This document shows, in pieces, positions 18,080 to 27,653 of a stretch of DNA of 64,000 bases. The DNA lies in assembly GCA_015698305.1 (NCBI GenBank), contig CP048620.1:313885-377884 (forward strand). Direction: 5' to 3'. The notes beneath the pieces are model-generated. The model worked only from the letters and a program-made list of their open reading frames with translations. It had not been told where the DNA came from and searched no databases. This DNA comes from Candidatus Nitrohelix vancouverensis. Lineage in GTDB: Bacteria > Nitrospinota > Nitrospinia > Nitrospinales > VA-1. Each line of letters opens with the position of its first letter. Position 1 is the stretch's first letter. Made by a program: the position numbers and the translations under genes.

Positions 18080-18592
18080 ATGAACTGTATTCGCTCACAG
18101 ATCGTTTCAATTGTATGCGCCTTGATATTCACCCTGACCTGTTCTGTCGCGTCCGCGCAAGAACAGGACATGATTGCGCCTGAATTTTCTCTCAACTCTC
18201 TGGATGGAAGAACCATCTCGCTGGAACAGTATCGCGGTAAATATTTACTGATTAATTTCTGGGCAACCTGGTGCGGCCCCTGTCGCATGGAAATGCCCTC
18301 GCTCGAACGTTTGCACCAGCGTTTCAAAAACAAAGGTTTTGAAGTGCTCGCCATTTCAAACGACATGTTTGGCGCGCGCGTTGTTAAACCTTACATAGAG
18401 GCCAACAAGCTCAGCTTCACCGTACTGCTCGATCAAAAAATGACCGTCAGCTCCCAGTACGGCGTCGTCAGCCTGCCCACCACCTATTTGATCGATCCTC
18501 AGGGAAAAATCATCGGCGCCCTGTACGGGGCGGAAAACTGGGACACCCCTGCCACCCTGCAATACTTTGAAACGCTTCTGGCCAACGGGTAA
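18080..18592 (+). CDS. Exported TlpA/ResA-like thioredoxin-fold protein
   Basis: 170 residues with a signal peptide (SIVCALIFTLTCSVASA then QEQ) and an AhpC/TSA-type thioredoxin fold. The active site is NFWATWCGPCRMEMPS (WCGPC), and the cis-Pro is in SLPTTYLID. A periplasmic thiol-disulphide oxidoreductase of the TlpA/ResA group, often needed to reduce apocytochrome c haem-binding cysteines. The next gene contains a CcdA-like membrane domain that could supply its electrons. Confidence 0.92.
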   Translation: MNCIRSQIVSIVCALIFTLTCSVASAQEQDMIAPEFSLNSLDGRTISLEQYRGKYLLINFWATWCGPCRMEMPSLERLHQRFKNKGFEVLAISNDMFGARVVKPYIEANKLSFTVLLDQKMTVSSQYGVVSLPTTYLIDPQGKIIGALYGAENWDTPATLQYFETLLANG

Positions 18593-18615
18593 AAACGCTT
18601 AACACTGGAGAATTC

Positions 18616-20406
18616 GTGCCCTCACCGCTTTCCTGCATCAAACCCTTATTGCTTTGCGCGCTGTTCATCGCGATGAGCGGCGTTTGCAACTTCGTCCACG
18701 CCGCGCCGCAAGACCATCCACTGGAAAAGGACATGGTTCTGGTTCCCGCCGGCCCCTTTAAATTTGGAACCAATAAAACAGACGATGCCGCGGAAGCGCT
18801 CTCCATGGGCGTCCCCAAACCCTGGTATGCCGACGAAAAACCCGAGCAAACGATCTTCCTGAAAAGCTTTTATATCGACCGCTATGAAGTGACCAACCAA
18901 CGATTCAAACGCTTCGTCGACGACGTCTACAGCGAAATTCCGCCGCAAGGATGGAACGGCGTGGACTTTCCCGAAGGAACCGCAGAACACCCGGTGACCG
19001 GCGTCAACTGGTACGACGCCTCAAATTTTTGCCAATGGGCTGGCAAGGAATTGCCAACTGAAAAACAATGGGCGAAAGCCGCCCGAGGAAAGAGCGGACG
19101 CGAATACCCCTGGGGAGACACCTTCAACCCAGACTACGCCAACCTGCCCGACCGGGCTGGAAGCAAGAAAAAAGTTCAGGCCGTCGGTTCCTTCCCCAAA
19201 GGCGCGACGCCTCTGGGCATTCACGACCTGGTCGGCAACGTCTGGGAATGGACAGCCGACGATTACGCCGCCTACAAAGGAAGCGACTACACAAGCCCCA
19301 ACATCGGCGCAGGATACAAAACACTGCGCGGCGCCTCTGTCGCCGATCTCGGACATTTCCCCGGAGCGATGTACGCCATCGCACTCAAACAATACGCCCG
19401 GGCAGGATTTCGGCAGATCGCCAATCCCGAAAACGCCGCGCCCGACGTGGGTTTTCGTTGCGTGAGCAACAGCATGCCGCAACAGGAAAGCAAGTCTGAA
19501 GCGCTCAAACAATTGACGCAAAGCAAAACAACAAATTCCGGCAATAGCGAGGCGCCCTCATCGATCGCTTCGTCCACAGTTTCCGGCGATACCTCTGCGA
19601 CGCAAACACAGTCTCTTGGAAATCCCTTTCAGGCCAAACCCAATTTACCCTCGGGAATCATTGCCCTTGTCGTTCTATCCTTTGTCGCAGGAGTGTTCAG
19701 TTTTCTTTCGCCCTGCACCCTGCCGATTTTACCGGCCTATTTCGCCGTCACCGCGCAAGCCGACCGCGCGCGCATGGGATTGATGTCCATTGCCTTTTTC
19801 TGCGGCCTCGCGACCCTGTTCGTCATGATGGGCGCCTCGGCGAGTTTTCTCGGGCAATACCTGCGCGATTATTTATTTTCCATCACCACCGGTTCGGGAA
19901 TTTTAATCGCCCTGTTCGGCGTCATGACCCTGTTCGGAAAAGGATTTTCCGGAGCCAGTTTTCAGGGTCGCCCCACCTCCAGTTTTGTCGGTTATTTTCT
20001 TTTCGGAGCCGCCTTCGCTTTAGGATGGACGCCTTGCGTCGGCCCCATTCTTTCCGGAATATTACTGCTGGCCGCTTCCGACAAAACCATCATGCAAGGC
20101 GCCGCCCTTCTCTTCTTCTACGCAATGGGTTTGGGATTGCCGCTCATCATGATCGCTACCTTGTGCAGTCGACTGCCCAAGGGTCATTTGTTCTGGCGCA
20201 TCTTGCGCGGCAAAGGCTGGGAAGTGACTGTCGCAGGCAAAACCCTGCTTTTGCATTCGACCAACATAGCCACCGGCATCCTGCTGATCGGACTCGGTTA
20301 CGCTTTGGCGATGGGCTACATGACTTATGTGAACAGCCTGATACCCATCGAAGTTCAGCTCTGGTTCAGCGAATTTGAGGACGCCGTTCTGCATTGGTTC
20401 CTGTAA
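18616..20406 (+). CDS. Sulfatase-modifying-factor (FGE-like) domain fused to CcdA-like transporter
   Basis: 596 residues from a GTG behind GGAG. Signal peptide 1-32; a formylglycine-generating-enzyme-like domain about 35-290 (MVLVPAGPFKFGTN, YIDRYEVTNQRFKRFV, NWYDASNFCQWAGKELPTE, NVWEWTADDY, LRGAS, VGFRCV); a Ser/Thr/Gln-rich linker about 290-345; then about six membrane segments of the CcdA/DsbD-β type. The two redox cysteines of CcdA are present in FSFLSPCTLPILP and LGWTPCVGPIL. CcdA passes electrons from cytoplasmic thioredoxin to periplasmic thiols. The fusion probably gives a periplasmic FGE-fold domain tethered to the electron source, next to a TlpA-like protein. Whether the FGE domain is catalytic is uncertain. 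Confidence 0.9.
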   Translation: MPSPLSCIKPLLLCALFIAMSGVCNFVHAAPQDHPLEKDMVLVPAGPFKFGTNKTDDAAEALSMGVPKPWYADEKPEQTIFLKSFYIDRYEVTNQRFKRFVDDVYSEIPPQGWNGVDFPEGTAEHPVTGVNWYDASNFCQWAGKELPTEKQWAKAARGKSGREYPWGDTFNPDYANLPDRAGSKKKVQAVGSFPKGATPLGIHDLVGNVWEWTADDYAAYKGSDYTSPNIGAGYKTLRGASVADLGHFPGAMYAIALKQYARAGFRQIANPENAAPDVGFRCVSNSMPQQESKSEALKQLTQSKTTNSGNSEAPSSIASSTVSGDTSATQTQSLGNPFQAKPNLPSGIIALVVLSFVAGVFSFLSPCTLPILPAYFAVTAQADRARMGLMSIAFFCGLATLFVMMGASASFLGQYLRDYLFSITTGSGILIALFGVMTLFGKGFSGASFQGRPTSSFVGYFLFGAAFALGWTPCVGPILSGILLLAASDKTIMQGAALLFFYAMGLGLPLIMIATLCSRLPKGHLFWRILRGKGWEVTVAGKTLLLHSTNIATGILLIGLGYALAMGYMTYVNSLIPIEVQLWFSEFEDAVLHWFL

Positions 20407-20530
20407 CGCGCTCTCCCGATTCCTCCGCCATAACGCGCGCCGAATTCTCGTTGGATTACTTTTTGAATTTGATAATAAATTTCTGCTAAAATATCAACGT
20501 CATACATTTGAATCTTTTGAACAACCTCAC

Positions 20531-21004
20531 ATGAAAAAAATATTCTTAACATGGGCTTTTATATTGCTGACCGCGAGCGCCTGCACCGGCGTTGACACCC
20601 AGGTCAAGAAGCGCTGGTCCAATCCCGAAAACACGCTGATCCTGACGGACCTGACCTCGAAGGATTATGAAGTCAAAGACGCCGGGCTGGCTCTCATGGA
20701 CGCGCTGGAAGACGCCTTGATCGCAAACTCCAGTTTTGTGATCGCGCACGACGCCGGACGCTATCAACTGAAATATAAAATACTGAACTACAACAAGGGA
20801 AACCGCGCGGCTCGCATCGCCACTTTTGGCCTGATGGATTCCGCCAAGTGCGAACTCAAAGTCAAAGTAGCGCTGTATGACGGGGAAAATCTGGTCGGCG
20901 GCTGGGTCGTTGAATCCTGGCAAAAAGATGGGATACGGTCCGAGGAGACCTTGTTTCAAAAAGCCGCACAGGACATCATCGCGCATCTTCGCGGCGGTTT
21001 TTGA
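20531..21004 (+). CDS. Lipoprotein of unknown function
   Basis: 157 residues from the ATG at 20531 (the frame is open further upstream, but this ATG gives a proper signal). Signal MKKIFLTWAFILLTASAC ends in a lipobox. The mature part has an α/β pattern reminiscent of DUF4410/LptE-like small envelope proteins (LMDALEDALIANSSFVIA, then YQLKYKILNYNKGN). Family not identified with certainty. Confidence 0.75.
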   Translation: MKKIFLTWAFILLTASACTGVDTQVKKRWSNPENTLILTDLTSKDYEVKDAGLALMDALEDALIANSSFVIAHDAGRYQLKYKILNYNKGNRAARIATFGLMDSAKCELKVKVALYDGENLVGGWVVESWQKDGIRSEETLFQKAAQDIIAHLRGGF

Positions 21005-21123
21005 TTTCAGTTTCCCCCTTCCCCTTTGAATCTTGCTTTTAATTTCCCGCGACCGCGCCGAACATCAACTGCGGTCGACGCTAACGACCCCCGCCCCGAC
21101 GGAAAGGCCAACCATAACGTTGA

Positions 21124-21891
21124 ATGAACTCGGCAAGAACAAGGTCGGACATCTCCCTGAAACCACTACTGGCGCGAGTCGCCCTGTTCCTCGGCCTTGC
21201 GGTTTTGGGCGGCTGTCAGGGAATGCCTGGGGCTGTGTTCTGGGAATCCGAAGTCGGCGTCTATCATACCGTTCTGGAAGGGCAAACCCTTTATTCGATT
21301 GCCCAGGCTTACGACAGGGACGTCGATTACCTGGCCCGACTGAACGGGGTCGACGATCCCACAAAATTACGAACGGGAACACGGCTATGGATTCCCGACG
21401 CGCATCGCGTGTTGCAAGTTCCAACCGACGGCCGGGCGCCGCCTTCCCGGCAAGCTCAAGGCCGCTCAAAATCAAAACAAAAACAGCAAACAACAAAAGA
21501 AACCGCCAAAAAGCGGACTTTGATCTGGCCTGTGGACGGCGTTCTGACTTCCGGATTTGGACGACGCAATGGCAGGAATCATGACGGCATCGACATCGGC
21601 GCCGAAAAGGGAACGCCCATCGTCGCGGCTGAGGCGGGAAGAGTCGCCTTTAGCGGCTGGGGGCCAACGGGCTACGGGCGCATGGTCATCGTCCAGCATC
21701 AGGGGCACATAACAACTTTATATGCGCATAATGAAAAAAATCTTGTGAAGGTGGGCGACAAGGTCGTGCAGGGTCAACGCATCGCTCTGGTGGGAAGCAC
21801 CGGGCGTTCCACCGGGCCGCATTTGCATTTTGAAGTTCGCAACGACACCCAGCCCAAAAACCCGCTCATTTATCTGAAGCCGAGAAAATAA
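21124..21891 (+). CDS. LysM and M23 peptidase-domain lipoprotein (NlpD-like)
   Basis: 255 residues. A lipoprotein signal ends in VLGGC. A LysM peptidoglycan-binding domain (about 38-85, YHTVLEGQTLYSIAQAYD) is followed by a basic linker and a C-terminal M23 domain (about 135-255). The M23 metal ligands appear present (HDGIDIG and GPHLHFEV). NlpD is an amidase activator with a degenerate site, whereas this protein may be an active endopeptidase or an activator. Localised in the cell envelope. Confidence 0.9.
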   Translation: MNSARTRSDISLKPLLARVALFLGLAVLGGCQGMPGAVFWESEVGVYHTVLEGQTLYSIAQAYDRDVDYLARLNGVDDPTKLRTGTRLWIPDAHRVLQVPTDGRAPPSRQAQGRSKSKQKQQTTKETAKKRTLIWPVDGVLTSGFGRRNGRNHDGIDIGAEKGTPIVAAEAGRVAFSGWGPTGYGRMVIVQHQGHITTLYAHNEKNLVKVGDKVVQGQRIALVGSTGRSTGPHLHFEVRNDTQPKNPLIYLKPRK

Positions 21892-21977
21892 TTTTTGATA
21901 TTGACCCCAACCTGATTGTTAACCCCGCATGACATCGATCCCGATAATGGATTGTTGAACGCAAAGGAGAGATTTTA

Positions 21978-22496
21978 ATGGATTTGATTAAAAACGCGAT
22001 TCGGGACATTCCCGATTTCCCAAAACCGGGCATTCTGTTCAAGGACATCACTCCGCTCCTCAGCAGCGCCGAGGCTTTCAAAGAAACCATCAATGTTCTG
22101 ACAAGTCGTTACGCCGACAAAAAAATCGATATGGTGCTTGGCGTGGAAGCGCGCGGTTTCATTTTTGGCGCCGCTCTCGCACATGCGCTAGGGGCCGGCC
22201 TCGCCGTGATTCGCAAGCCGGGAAAACTTCCCTACAAAACCTACGAAAAAAAGTACACGCTGGAATACGGGGAAGACGCGATCCAAATTCATCAGGACGC
22301 CTGTCAAGCGGGTCAACGCGTCCTTCTCATCGACGACGTGCTCGCAACCGGCGGCACCATGGGCGCAGCGATTTCACTGGTCAAAGAAAATTTTGAAGTG
22401 GAGCTTGTCGAGGTCAGCTTTGTGATCGAGCTGGATTTTTTAAACGGGAAAGACCAGTTGCAGGGAGTGCCGAGTTATTCTCTCGTGCACTATTAA
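21978..22496 (+). CDS. apt: Adenine phosphoribosyltransferase
   Basis: 172 residues, the normal length. The PRPP-binding motif is LLIDDVLATGGTMGAA, and family motifs DFPKPGILFKDITPLL and VLGVEARGFIFG are intact. The enzyme makes AMP from adenine and PRPP in purine salvage. A strong ribosome site AAGGAGAG is 7 bases before the ATG. Confidence 0.97.
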   Translation: MDLIKNAIRDIPDFPKPGILFKDITPLLSSAEAFKETINVLTSRYADKKIDMVLGVEARGFIFGAALAHALGAGLAVIRKPGKLPYKTYEKKYTLEYGEDAIQIHQDACQAGQRVLLIDDVLATGGTMGAAISLVKENFEVELVEVSFVIELDFLNGKDQLQGVPSYSLVHY

Positions 22497-22509
22497 AAAA
22501 AGGAGGCTA

Positions 22510-22749
22510 TCAGCTTTCGGAGTCTTCGATGCGGCGCAAAGAGATTTCACTCGCCAACGCCTTCATCATGGTTATCGTTTCTTCGACAAAATGCGGAGCC
22601 GTTATAAGCTCAATCCAACCGCGGGAGCGGTCGATAGTTCGCACGATGGCAAAGTTTTCATAGCATTCGAAGATGCTGACGATGTAGGCAATGTCTTTGG
22701 TTTCGACTTCGTAACGCAGTTGTACGGTTTCCGTGGGGGCCGTCGTCAT
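22510..22749 (-). CDS. Small protein, DUF4911-like
   Basis: 79 residues, an α/β ferredoxin-like pattern (VQLRYEVETKDIAYIVSIFE, WIELITAPHFVEETITMM). It resembles the short DUF4911 proteins. It starts 1 bp after the mnmG stop, so it is co-transcribed with mnmG; its function is unknown. Confidence 0.7.
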   Translation of the reverse strand: MTTAPTETVQLRYEVETKDIAYIVSIFECYENFAIVRTIDRSRGWIELITAPHFVEETITMMKALASEISLRRIEDSES

Positions 22750-22750
22750 C

Positions 22751-24652
22751 TCAGCTCGCCGCCTGACGCGCCGGATTCCCAGATTTGCCGGATGCGCGTT
22801 GTTCCAGCATGAGCATGAGAAGCGTCACCGCTGAAGGCGTCACTCCGGGGATGCGCGACGCGAGTCCCAGGGTAACGGGCCGCGTCTCTTCGAGTTTCTG
22901 CACCACTTCGCGCGACAGGCCCGAAATACCCTCGTATTGAAAATCTGCGGGAATGGAATAATTCTCCAGTCGTTTTTGCTTTTCCACCAGCTGGTTCTGG
23001 CGTTGGATGAAGCCTTCGTACTTCACCTGAATCTCAACCTGTTCCGCCGCCAGATCGGGCACGGGACTTCCGCCAAACACTTCGAGCAAACTCGCATAAC
23101 TGATTTCAGGCCGACGCAACAGCCCTGCAAGGGTGGTCGGCGATTTCAGTTCGCCGGAGTGCAGGCGCTGGAGCCTGGCAAGCGTTTCCTGATTGGGGAG
23201 CGCTTTCGTTGAACGCAAGCGCGTCAATTCCTTTTCCACACAGTCCCATTTATCCTGACAGCGCTGGAAGGTGTTCCTGTCCACCAGCCCCAGATCGAGT
23301 CCCTTTTTCATCAAACGCGCGTCGGCGTTGTCCTCCCGCAGGAGCAAACGATATTCTGCGCGCGAGGTGAACATGCGATAAGGTTCTTCCGTTCCCTTGG
23401 TCACAAGATCGTCGATCATCACGCCGATATAACTTTCCATCCGCGTCAAAATGAACGGCGGTCGTCCCTGTGACTTGAGCGCGGCGTTGATTCCGGCGAT
23501 CAAACCCTGACCCGCCGCTTCTTCGTATCCCGACGTGCCGTTGATCTGTCCTGCGTGAAACAAACCTTTAACGCGATGCGTTTCCAAAGTCGGCGCGAGT
23601 TGAGTCGGCGGCACAAAATCGTATTCCACGGCGTAACCCGGACGAACAATCACCGCCTCTTCCAAGCCCGGAATGGTGCGCACCAGTTTCCATTGCACTT
23701 CTTCCGCCAGGCTGGTCGATATCCCGCTCGGATAAACCCAGTCGGTATCCAGGCCTTCCGGCTCCAGAAAAATATGATGTGAGTTTTTATCCGGGAACTT
23801 GACGATCTTGTCTTCAATGGAGGGGCAGTAGCGCGGCCCGATGCCTTCGATGATGCCGCTGTACAAAGGCGACAGATGCATGTTCTCCTGAATGATGCGC
23901 GCCGTCTCCGCATTGGTATTGGTCAGATAGCAGGGAACCTGCGGCCGGTTGATCCTTTCGGTGCTGAACGAAAAGGGACGCGGGTTCGCATCGCCTTCCT
24001 GAATTTCACAGCGACTGAAATCAATCGAACCGCTCAGCAATCGCGGCGGAGTGCCCGTCTTCAATCGACCCAGCTGAAATCCCGCCGACAGAAACGAGCG
24101 CGATAACTGGGTTGAAGGGTCTTCGCCCACGCGCCCGCCGGGCGAATGGCTCATGCCAATATGCAATTTACCGTTCAGAAAGGTTCCGGTGGTGATGACC
24201 ACCGCGTCTGCAAAAATTTCCGTACCCTTTGAGGTTCGAACGCCCTTGACGGCGCCCGCCTCGCGATACAGTTCGTCCACCTCTTCGCACAAAATATCCA
24301 GATTCTCCTGACGCTCCAGAACTTTTCGCAGGTCTTCCTTGTAAAGTTTCTTGTCCGCTTGCGCGCGCGAACCTTGTACGGCGGGACCTTTGGAACGATT
24401 CAATATTCTGAACTGAATTCCGGTTCGGTCAATGCACTTGCCCATCTCGCCGCCAAGCGCGTCGATCTCGCGAACGATATTGCCCTTGCCCACGCCGCCG
24501 ATGGCGGGATTGCAGGGCATGAGGGCGATCTTGTCCAGGTCCAGCGTGATGAGCAGGGTTTTGGAACCCATGCGCGACGAGGCCAGCGAGGCTTCGCAAC
24601 CGGCGTGCCCGCCGCCTATAACAATAACGTCGTAACGTTTCATCTCATTCAT
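22751..24652 (-). CDS. mnmG: tRNA uridine-5-carboxymethylaminomethyl modification enzyme MnmG
   Basis: 633 residues (630 from the alternative ATG at 24643, which gives the classical MKRYDVIVIGGGHAG start). FAD-binding GGGHAGCEA, PCNPAIGGVGKG and GPRYCPSIEDK are GidA/MnmG signatures. With MnmE it installs the cmnm5 group on U34 of certain tRNAs, using FAD, methylenetetrahydrofolate and glycine. The C-terminal helical domain that binds MnmE is complete (SREVVQKLEETRPVTLGLASRIPGV region, partly shown). Confidence 0.97.
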   Translation of the reverse strand: MNEMKRYDVIVIGGGHAGCEASLASSRMGSKTLLITLDLDKIALMPCNPAIGGVGKGNIVREIDALGGEMGKCIDRTGIQFRILNRSKGPAVQGSRAQADKKLYKEDLRKVLERQENLDILCEEVDELYREAGAVKGVRTSKGTEIFADAVVITTGTFLNGKLHIGMSHSPGGRVGEDPSTQLSRSFLSAGFQLGRLKTGTPPRLLSGSIDFSRCEIQEGDANPRPFSFSTERINRPQVPCYLTNTNAETARIIQENMHLSPLYSGIIEGIGPRYCPSIEDKIVKFPDKNSHHIFLEPEGLDTDWVYPSGISTSLAEEVQWKLVRTIPGLEEAVIVRPGYAVEYDFVPPTQLAPTLETHRVKGLFHAGQINGTSGYEEAAGQGLIAGINAALKSQGRPPFILTRMESYIGVMIDDLVTKGTEEPYRMFTSRAEYRLLLREDNADARLMKKGLDLGLVDRNTFQRCQDKWDCVEKELTRLRSTKALPNQETLARLQRLHSGELKSPTTLAGLLRRPEISYASLLEVFGGSPVPDLAAEQVEIQVKYEGFIQRQNQLVEKQKRLENYSIPADFQYEGISGLSREVVQKLEETRPVTLGLASRIPGVTPSAVTLLMLMLEQRASGKSGNPARQAAS

Positions 24653-24723
24653 CAGATTTTAAATTCACAAAAAATTATAAGTTGCCTGATCGTCTCGAAA
24701 GACAACCCGTTAAAATTGCCCGA

Positions 24724-25680
24724 CTAAGCCGTCGCAAGGGAGGGGATCGATTCCCGGCCCCCGGCGCGAATCACCGACGCGGCATAGCGACTTTCAAATT
24801 CTGGAAACAAATCCGGGTGAACGCAGGCGGCCAGAATCTCCAGCGAATCGAGCAGGCGCGGTCCCGGTCGATTGAAATAACTGTTGCCGTCGACCAGGTA
24901 GGTTTCATTATTGATTCCCGCCTTCCAACCGCTCCAGGGGGCGGCGCCCTTCAGGGCTTCGATTTCGCTCAAGGTTTTGCTCATCTTGTAACCGCAAGGC
25001 TTGACGATCACCACATCCGGGTTGATTTCATTCAGGCGTTCCTTTGAAAGCGTGACGGCGTTCATTCCCGCCTTGGCTTCCAGAGCCTCGCAACGGATCA
25101 TCTCGATCATTTCAGGCAACCACAAACCACCCGCCATGACAGGATCGATCCATTCAATCGCCAGCACTTTCCGGCGCGGCGGCTTCTTGCTGATCACGCG
25201 GTCGCGGACCGTGCGAATTCTTTCCTGCACTTCCATCATCAAACTACGACAGGTATCCTGGGCGCCCAGCGCTTCGGCCACTCGCGCCACATCATCCCAA
25301 ATATCACCCCAGCCGCGCGGACGCAGGGAAATGATCTTCACTTCTTTCCCTGTCAGAGTTCGACAGGCCTCTTCGACTTTATCAAAGGACACCGCGCACA
25401 CATCGCATAAATCCTGGGTGATGACGATGTCTGGTTGAAGCTCCTGCAACAATTCGACGTTCAAATCATAAATACTGACGGTCGATTTTAAAATATCCTC
25501 GACGGACTGGTGAATCTCACCGCTTGAAGCGCGTACATTGATCCGCGACGAGGTCAAATGAGGAAGCGCGCTGATCGATTCAGGAAAATCGCATTCGTGC
25601 GACACGCCAACCAGGGAAGATTCCATACCCAGACGACAAACAATTTCCGTTGCGGATGGAAGAAGCGTAACGACTTTCAT
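24724..25680 (-). CDS. Cobalamin-binding (BtuF/TroA-fold) protein without signal peptide
   Basis: 318 residues from the ATG at 25680, which has AGGAG upstream at the right distance. The start MKVVTLLPSATEIVCRLG lacks any signal peptide, as in the cytoplasmic relatives of BtuF. TroA-like fold throughout (VGVSHECDFPESI, PDIVITQDLCDVCAVS, PDVVIVKPCGYKM). No permease or ATPase gene is near. It lies downstream of two B12-binding radical SAM genes on the same strand, so it may handle or sense corrinoid in the cytoplasm; inference only. Confidence 0.85.
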   Translation of the reverse strand: MKVVTLLPSATEIVCRLGMESSLVGVSHECDFPESISALPHLTSSRINVRASSGEIHQSVEDILKSTVSIYDLNVELLQELQPDIVITQDLCDVCAVSFDKVEEACRTLTGKEVKIISLRPRGWGDIWDDVARVAEALGAQDTCRSLMMEVQERIRTVRDRVISKKPPRRKVLAIEWIDPVMAGGLWLPEMIEMIRCEALEAKAGMNAVTLSKERLNEINPDVVIVKPCGYKMSKTLSEIEALKGAAPWSGWKAGINNETYLVDGNSYFNRPGPRLLDSLEILAACVHPDLFPEFESRYAASVIRAGGRESIPSLATA

Positions 25681-25790
25681 GAAGACAACTCCTGTCAGCC
25701 CATTCATTCATGCAAATGAACCGAGAGTGATTAATAGATTGATGTCTGCTGGAATAAATGGAACGCCGACAACAAGTCGTGGGAGACCGA

Positions 25791-27608
25791 CTAAACCATA
25801 CTGACCGAACTTTGCCGCATCATGGCCCTCTGCTCCGGGGTCATTTGTATGTGCGGTAATTTGTTGTCCTTGAAATGATCGATGTACAGGAAAATGTATT
25901 CGCGGACGCAGGTTCTCAAATCCCATTTGGGATCGTGGTGACGCTCGAACTCTTCAAACACTTCCAATGCCTCGTTGATGCTCAATCCTTGATCCACCGT
26001 AAAATAATAATCCATCGCCAAATCCCATTCTGGATTCTTGTAAGTAGACACGCCGTACTTCTCCGGCTCGAACGCGACGGGACTGTAACGACCCAGCACG
26101 AAGGTCATGAATCCCAGAGAATGTATATAATCTTTGTTCTCTTCGCAAAACTTTTTGCTGTCCTCGGCTTCTTCCTTCGTCTCGCCAGGGAAACCAAAAA
26201 AGCCCATGATATGATTCCAGATTCCCGCCTCGGAAGATAATTTCAAATTGGTCCGTATCGCATCCAGTTGCGTCGCCTTGTCCATCAGCTTGAGCACGCG
26301 CTGGTTTCCCGACTCGTAACCGAAGTGCAGGTAACGACAGCCCGATTGCGCCGCTTCCTCCCAGACCTTTTTATCCAGCAAAGACTCCTCGAAGCGCATG
26401 TGCGTGGTCCAGGCGATATCGACATCCTGCCGAATCAATTCCTGCGACAGCTTCCTGAAGTGCGCCGGGGGATAGGATTCGTCGGTGAAATGCATGTAGC
26501 GCGTTTCGTATTTGGCTTTAAGGAATTTAATTTCGTCGACAATCTGTGCGACCGGTTTGGTTCGGAAGCCTTCCACATAGCCCTGAAAATGATCGCAAAA
26601 AGTACATCGTCCCCAATAGCAACCGCGTGTGGCGAGGTAAGGCAAAATGAGCCGGGGCACAAAATATTTTTCCAGCGGCAGTCCGTCGAAATCCGGCGGC
26701 GGCAATTGCGAAAGGTCTTCGGCGCTGACATCCTTGTTTGTTTGAACGCCGTCCGAAGTTTTATAGATCAGGTTCGGCAGGGTGGAGAAATCGCTCTCTC
26801 CCTTGTCCAGCAAATCCACCAATTGTAGAAAGGCGCTCTCGCCTTCATAGATCACCGCCGAATCGTAATACTGAAACAATTCCTCGTTCTCTTTGATCAC
26901 GTCGCGCAAGCGCGTGACGATGTTGCCGCCGATGGTGATATGCGTGTCGGGGAACTCTTCCTTGATCATCTTGCAGAAGGTGAAGGTCGGAATCACCTGC
27001 TTTTGCTGAACGATGGAAATACCGACCACGCCCGGCTTCTCCTTTTGCATCACCGGTCGCACCAAGCGTTCGTAGACGTCGCGATACACATTGATCTGCT
27101 CGTCGTCGAGAGACTCCAGCACTTCGGAGGACATGAAGGGTTTGTAAACCAGGTCGGTTTCGATCGGAGGAAAACAGATCTGCGCCGGGTAGTAGCCCAG
27201 AGAAATCGTCGCCATCGTCTCATGCAGGCAGTGAGTGGCCCATTCCAGCTTTTCTATTTCGTAGAAGTCTTCGCTTCGCAGGATGGCTTTCGCGGTTTCC
27301 GCATCGCGACCGATCTGATCGATGCGCTCAGGCGTGAGCGCGGCGAGTTGATCGCGGAGCGCGCTTTCTTCGGGATTGAGTTCCCGCTCCCCGGCGACAT
27401 GTTGCAGGTGACGCAACTCAAACGCGATGCGCTCTGAAACCGTTTTCATGAAATCGCGGCTGAAAAACAGGTCGTACATTTCCACGTTGACGTCCATCTG
27501 CGTCACATCGTGCCCCGCCGGTCGCAGGACCGAGGTCAGGGAAGGCAGACTCAGATACGGCTCCGAAGGCAACCAGTCCGGTGGAAATAAAAGCAACACT
27601 TTCATCAT
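25791..27608 (-). CDS. B12-binding-domain radical SAM enzyme (paralogue 1)
   Basis: 605 residues. N-terminal cobalamin-binding Rossmann domain (about 1-270; start MMKVLLLFPPDWLPSEPYLS), radical SAM core with the cluster motif CYWGRCTFC (about residues 330-340), and a C-terminal helical domain. Many of this class are methyltransferases or ring-forming enzymes on lipid, cofactor or peptide substrates. The DxHxxG lower-ligand motif is not seen. Paralogous to the gene at 27654, 45 bp upstream. Substrate unknown. Confidence 0.9.
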   Translation of the reverse strand: MMKVLLLFPPDWLPSEPYLSLPSLTSVLRPAGHDVTQMDVNVEMYDLFFSRDFMKTVSERIAFELRHLQHVAGERELNPEESALRDQLAALTPERIDQIGRDAETAKAILRSEDFYEIEKLEWATHCLHETMATISLGYYPAQICFPPIETDLVYKPFMSSEVLESLDDEQINVYRDVYERLVRPVMQKEKPGVVGISIVQQKQVIPTFTFCKMIKEEFPDTHITIGGNIVTRLRDVIKENEELFQYYDSAVIYEGESAFLQLVDLLDKGESDFSTLPNLIYKTSDGVQTNKDVSAEDLSQLPPPDFDGLPLEKYFVPRLILPYLATRGCYWGRCTFCDHFQGYVEGFRTKPVAQIVDEIKFLKAKYETRYMHFTDESYPPAHFRKLSQELIRQDVDIAWTTHMRFEESLLDKKVWEEAAQSGCRYLHFGYESGNQRVLKLMDKATQLDAIRTNLKLSSEAGIWNHIMGFFGFPGETKEEAEDSKKFCEENKDYIHSLGFMTFVLGRYSPVAFEPEKYGVSTYKNPEWDLAMDYYFTVDQGLSINEALEVFEEFERHHDPKWDLRTCVREYIFLYIDHFKDNKLPHIQMTPEQRAMMRQSSVSMV

Positions 27609-27653
27609 TCACGCCTTTCGCTGAAACGCATTCCCGGAACAACGCGGGAACGC

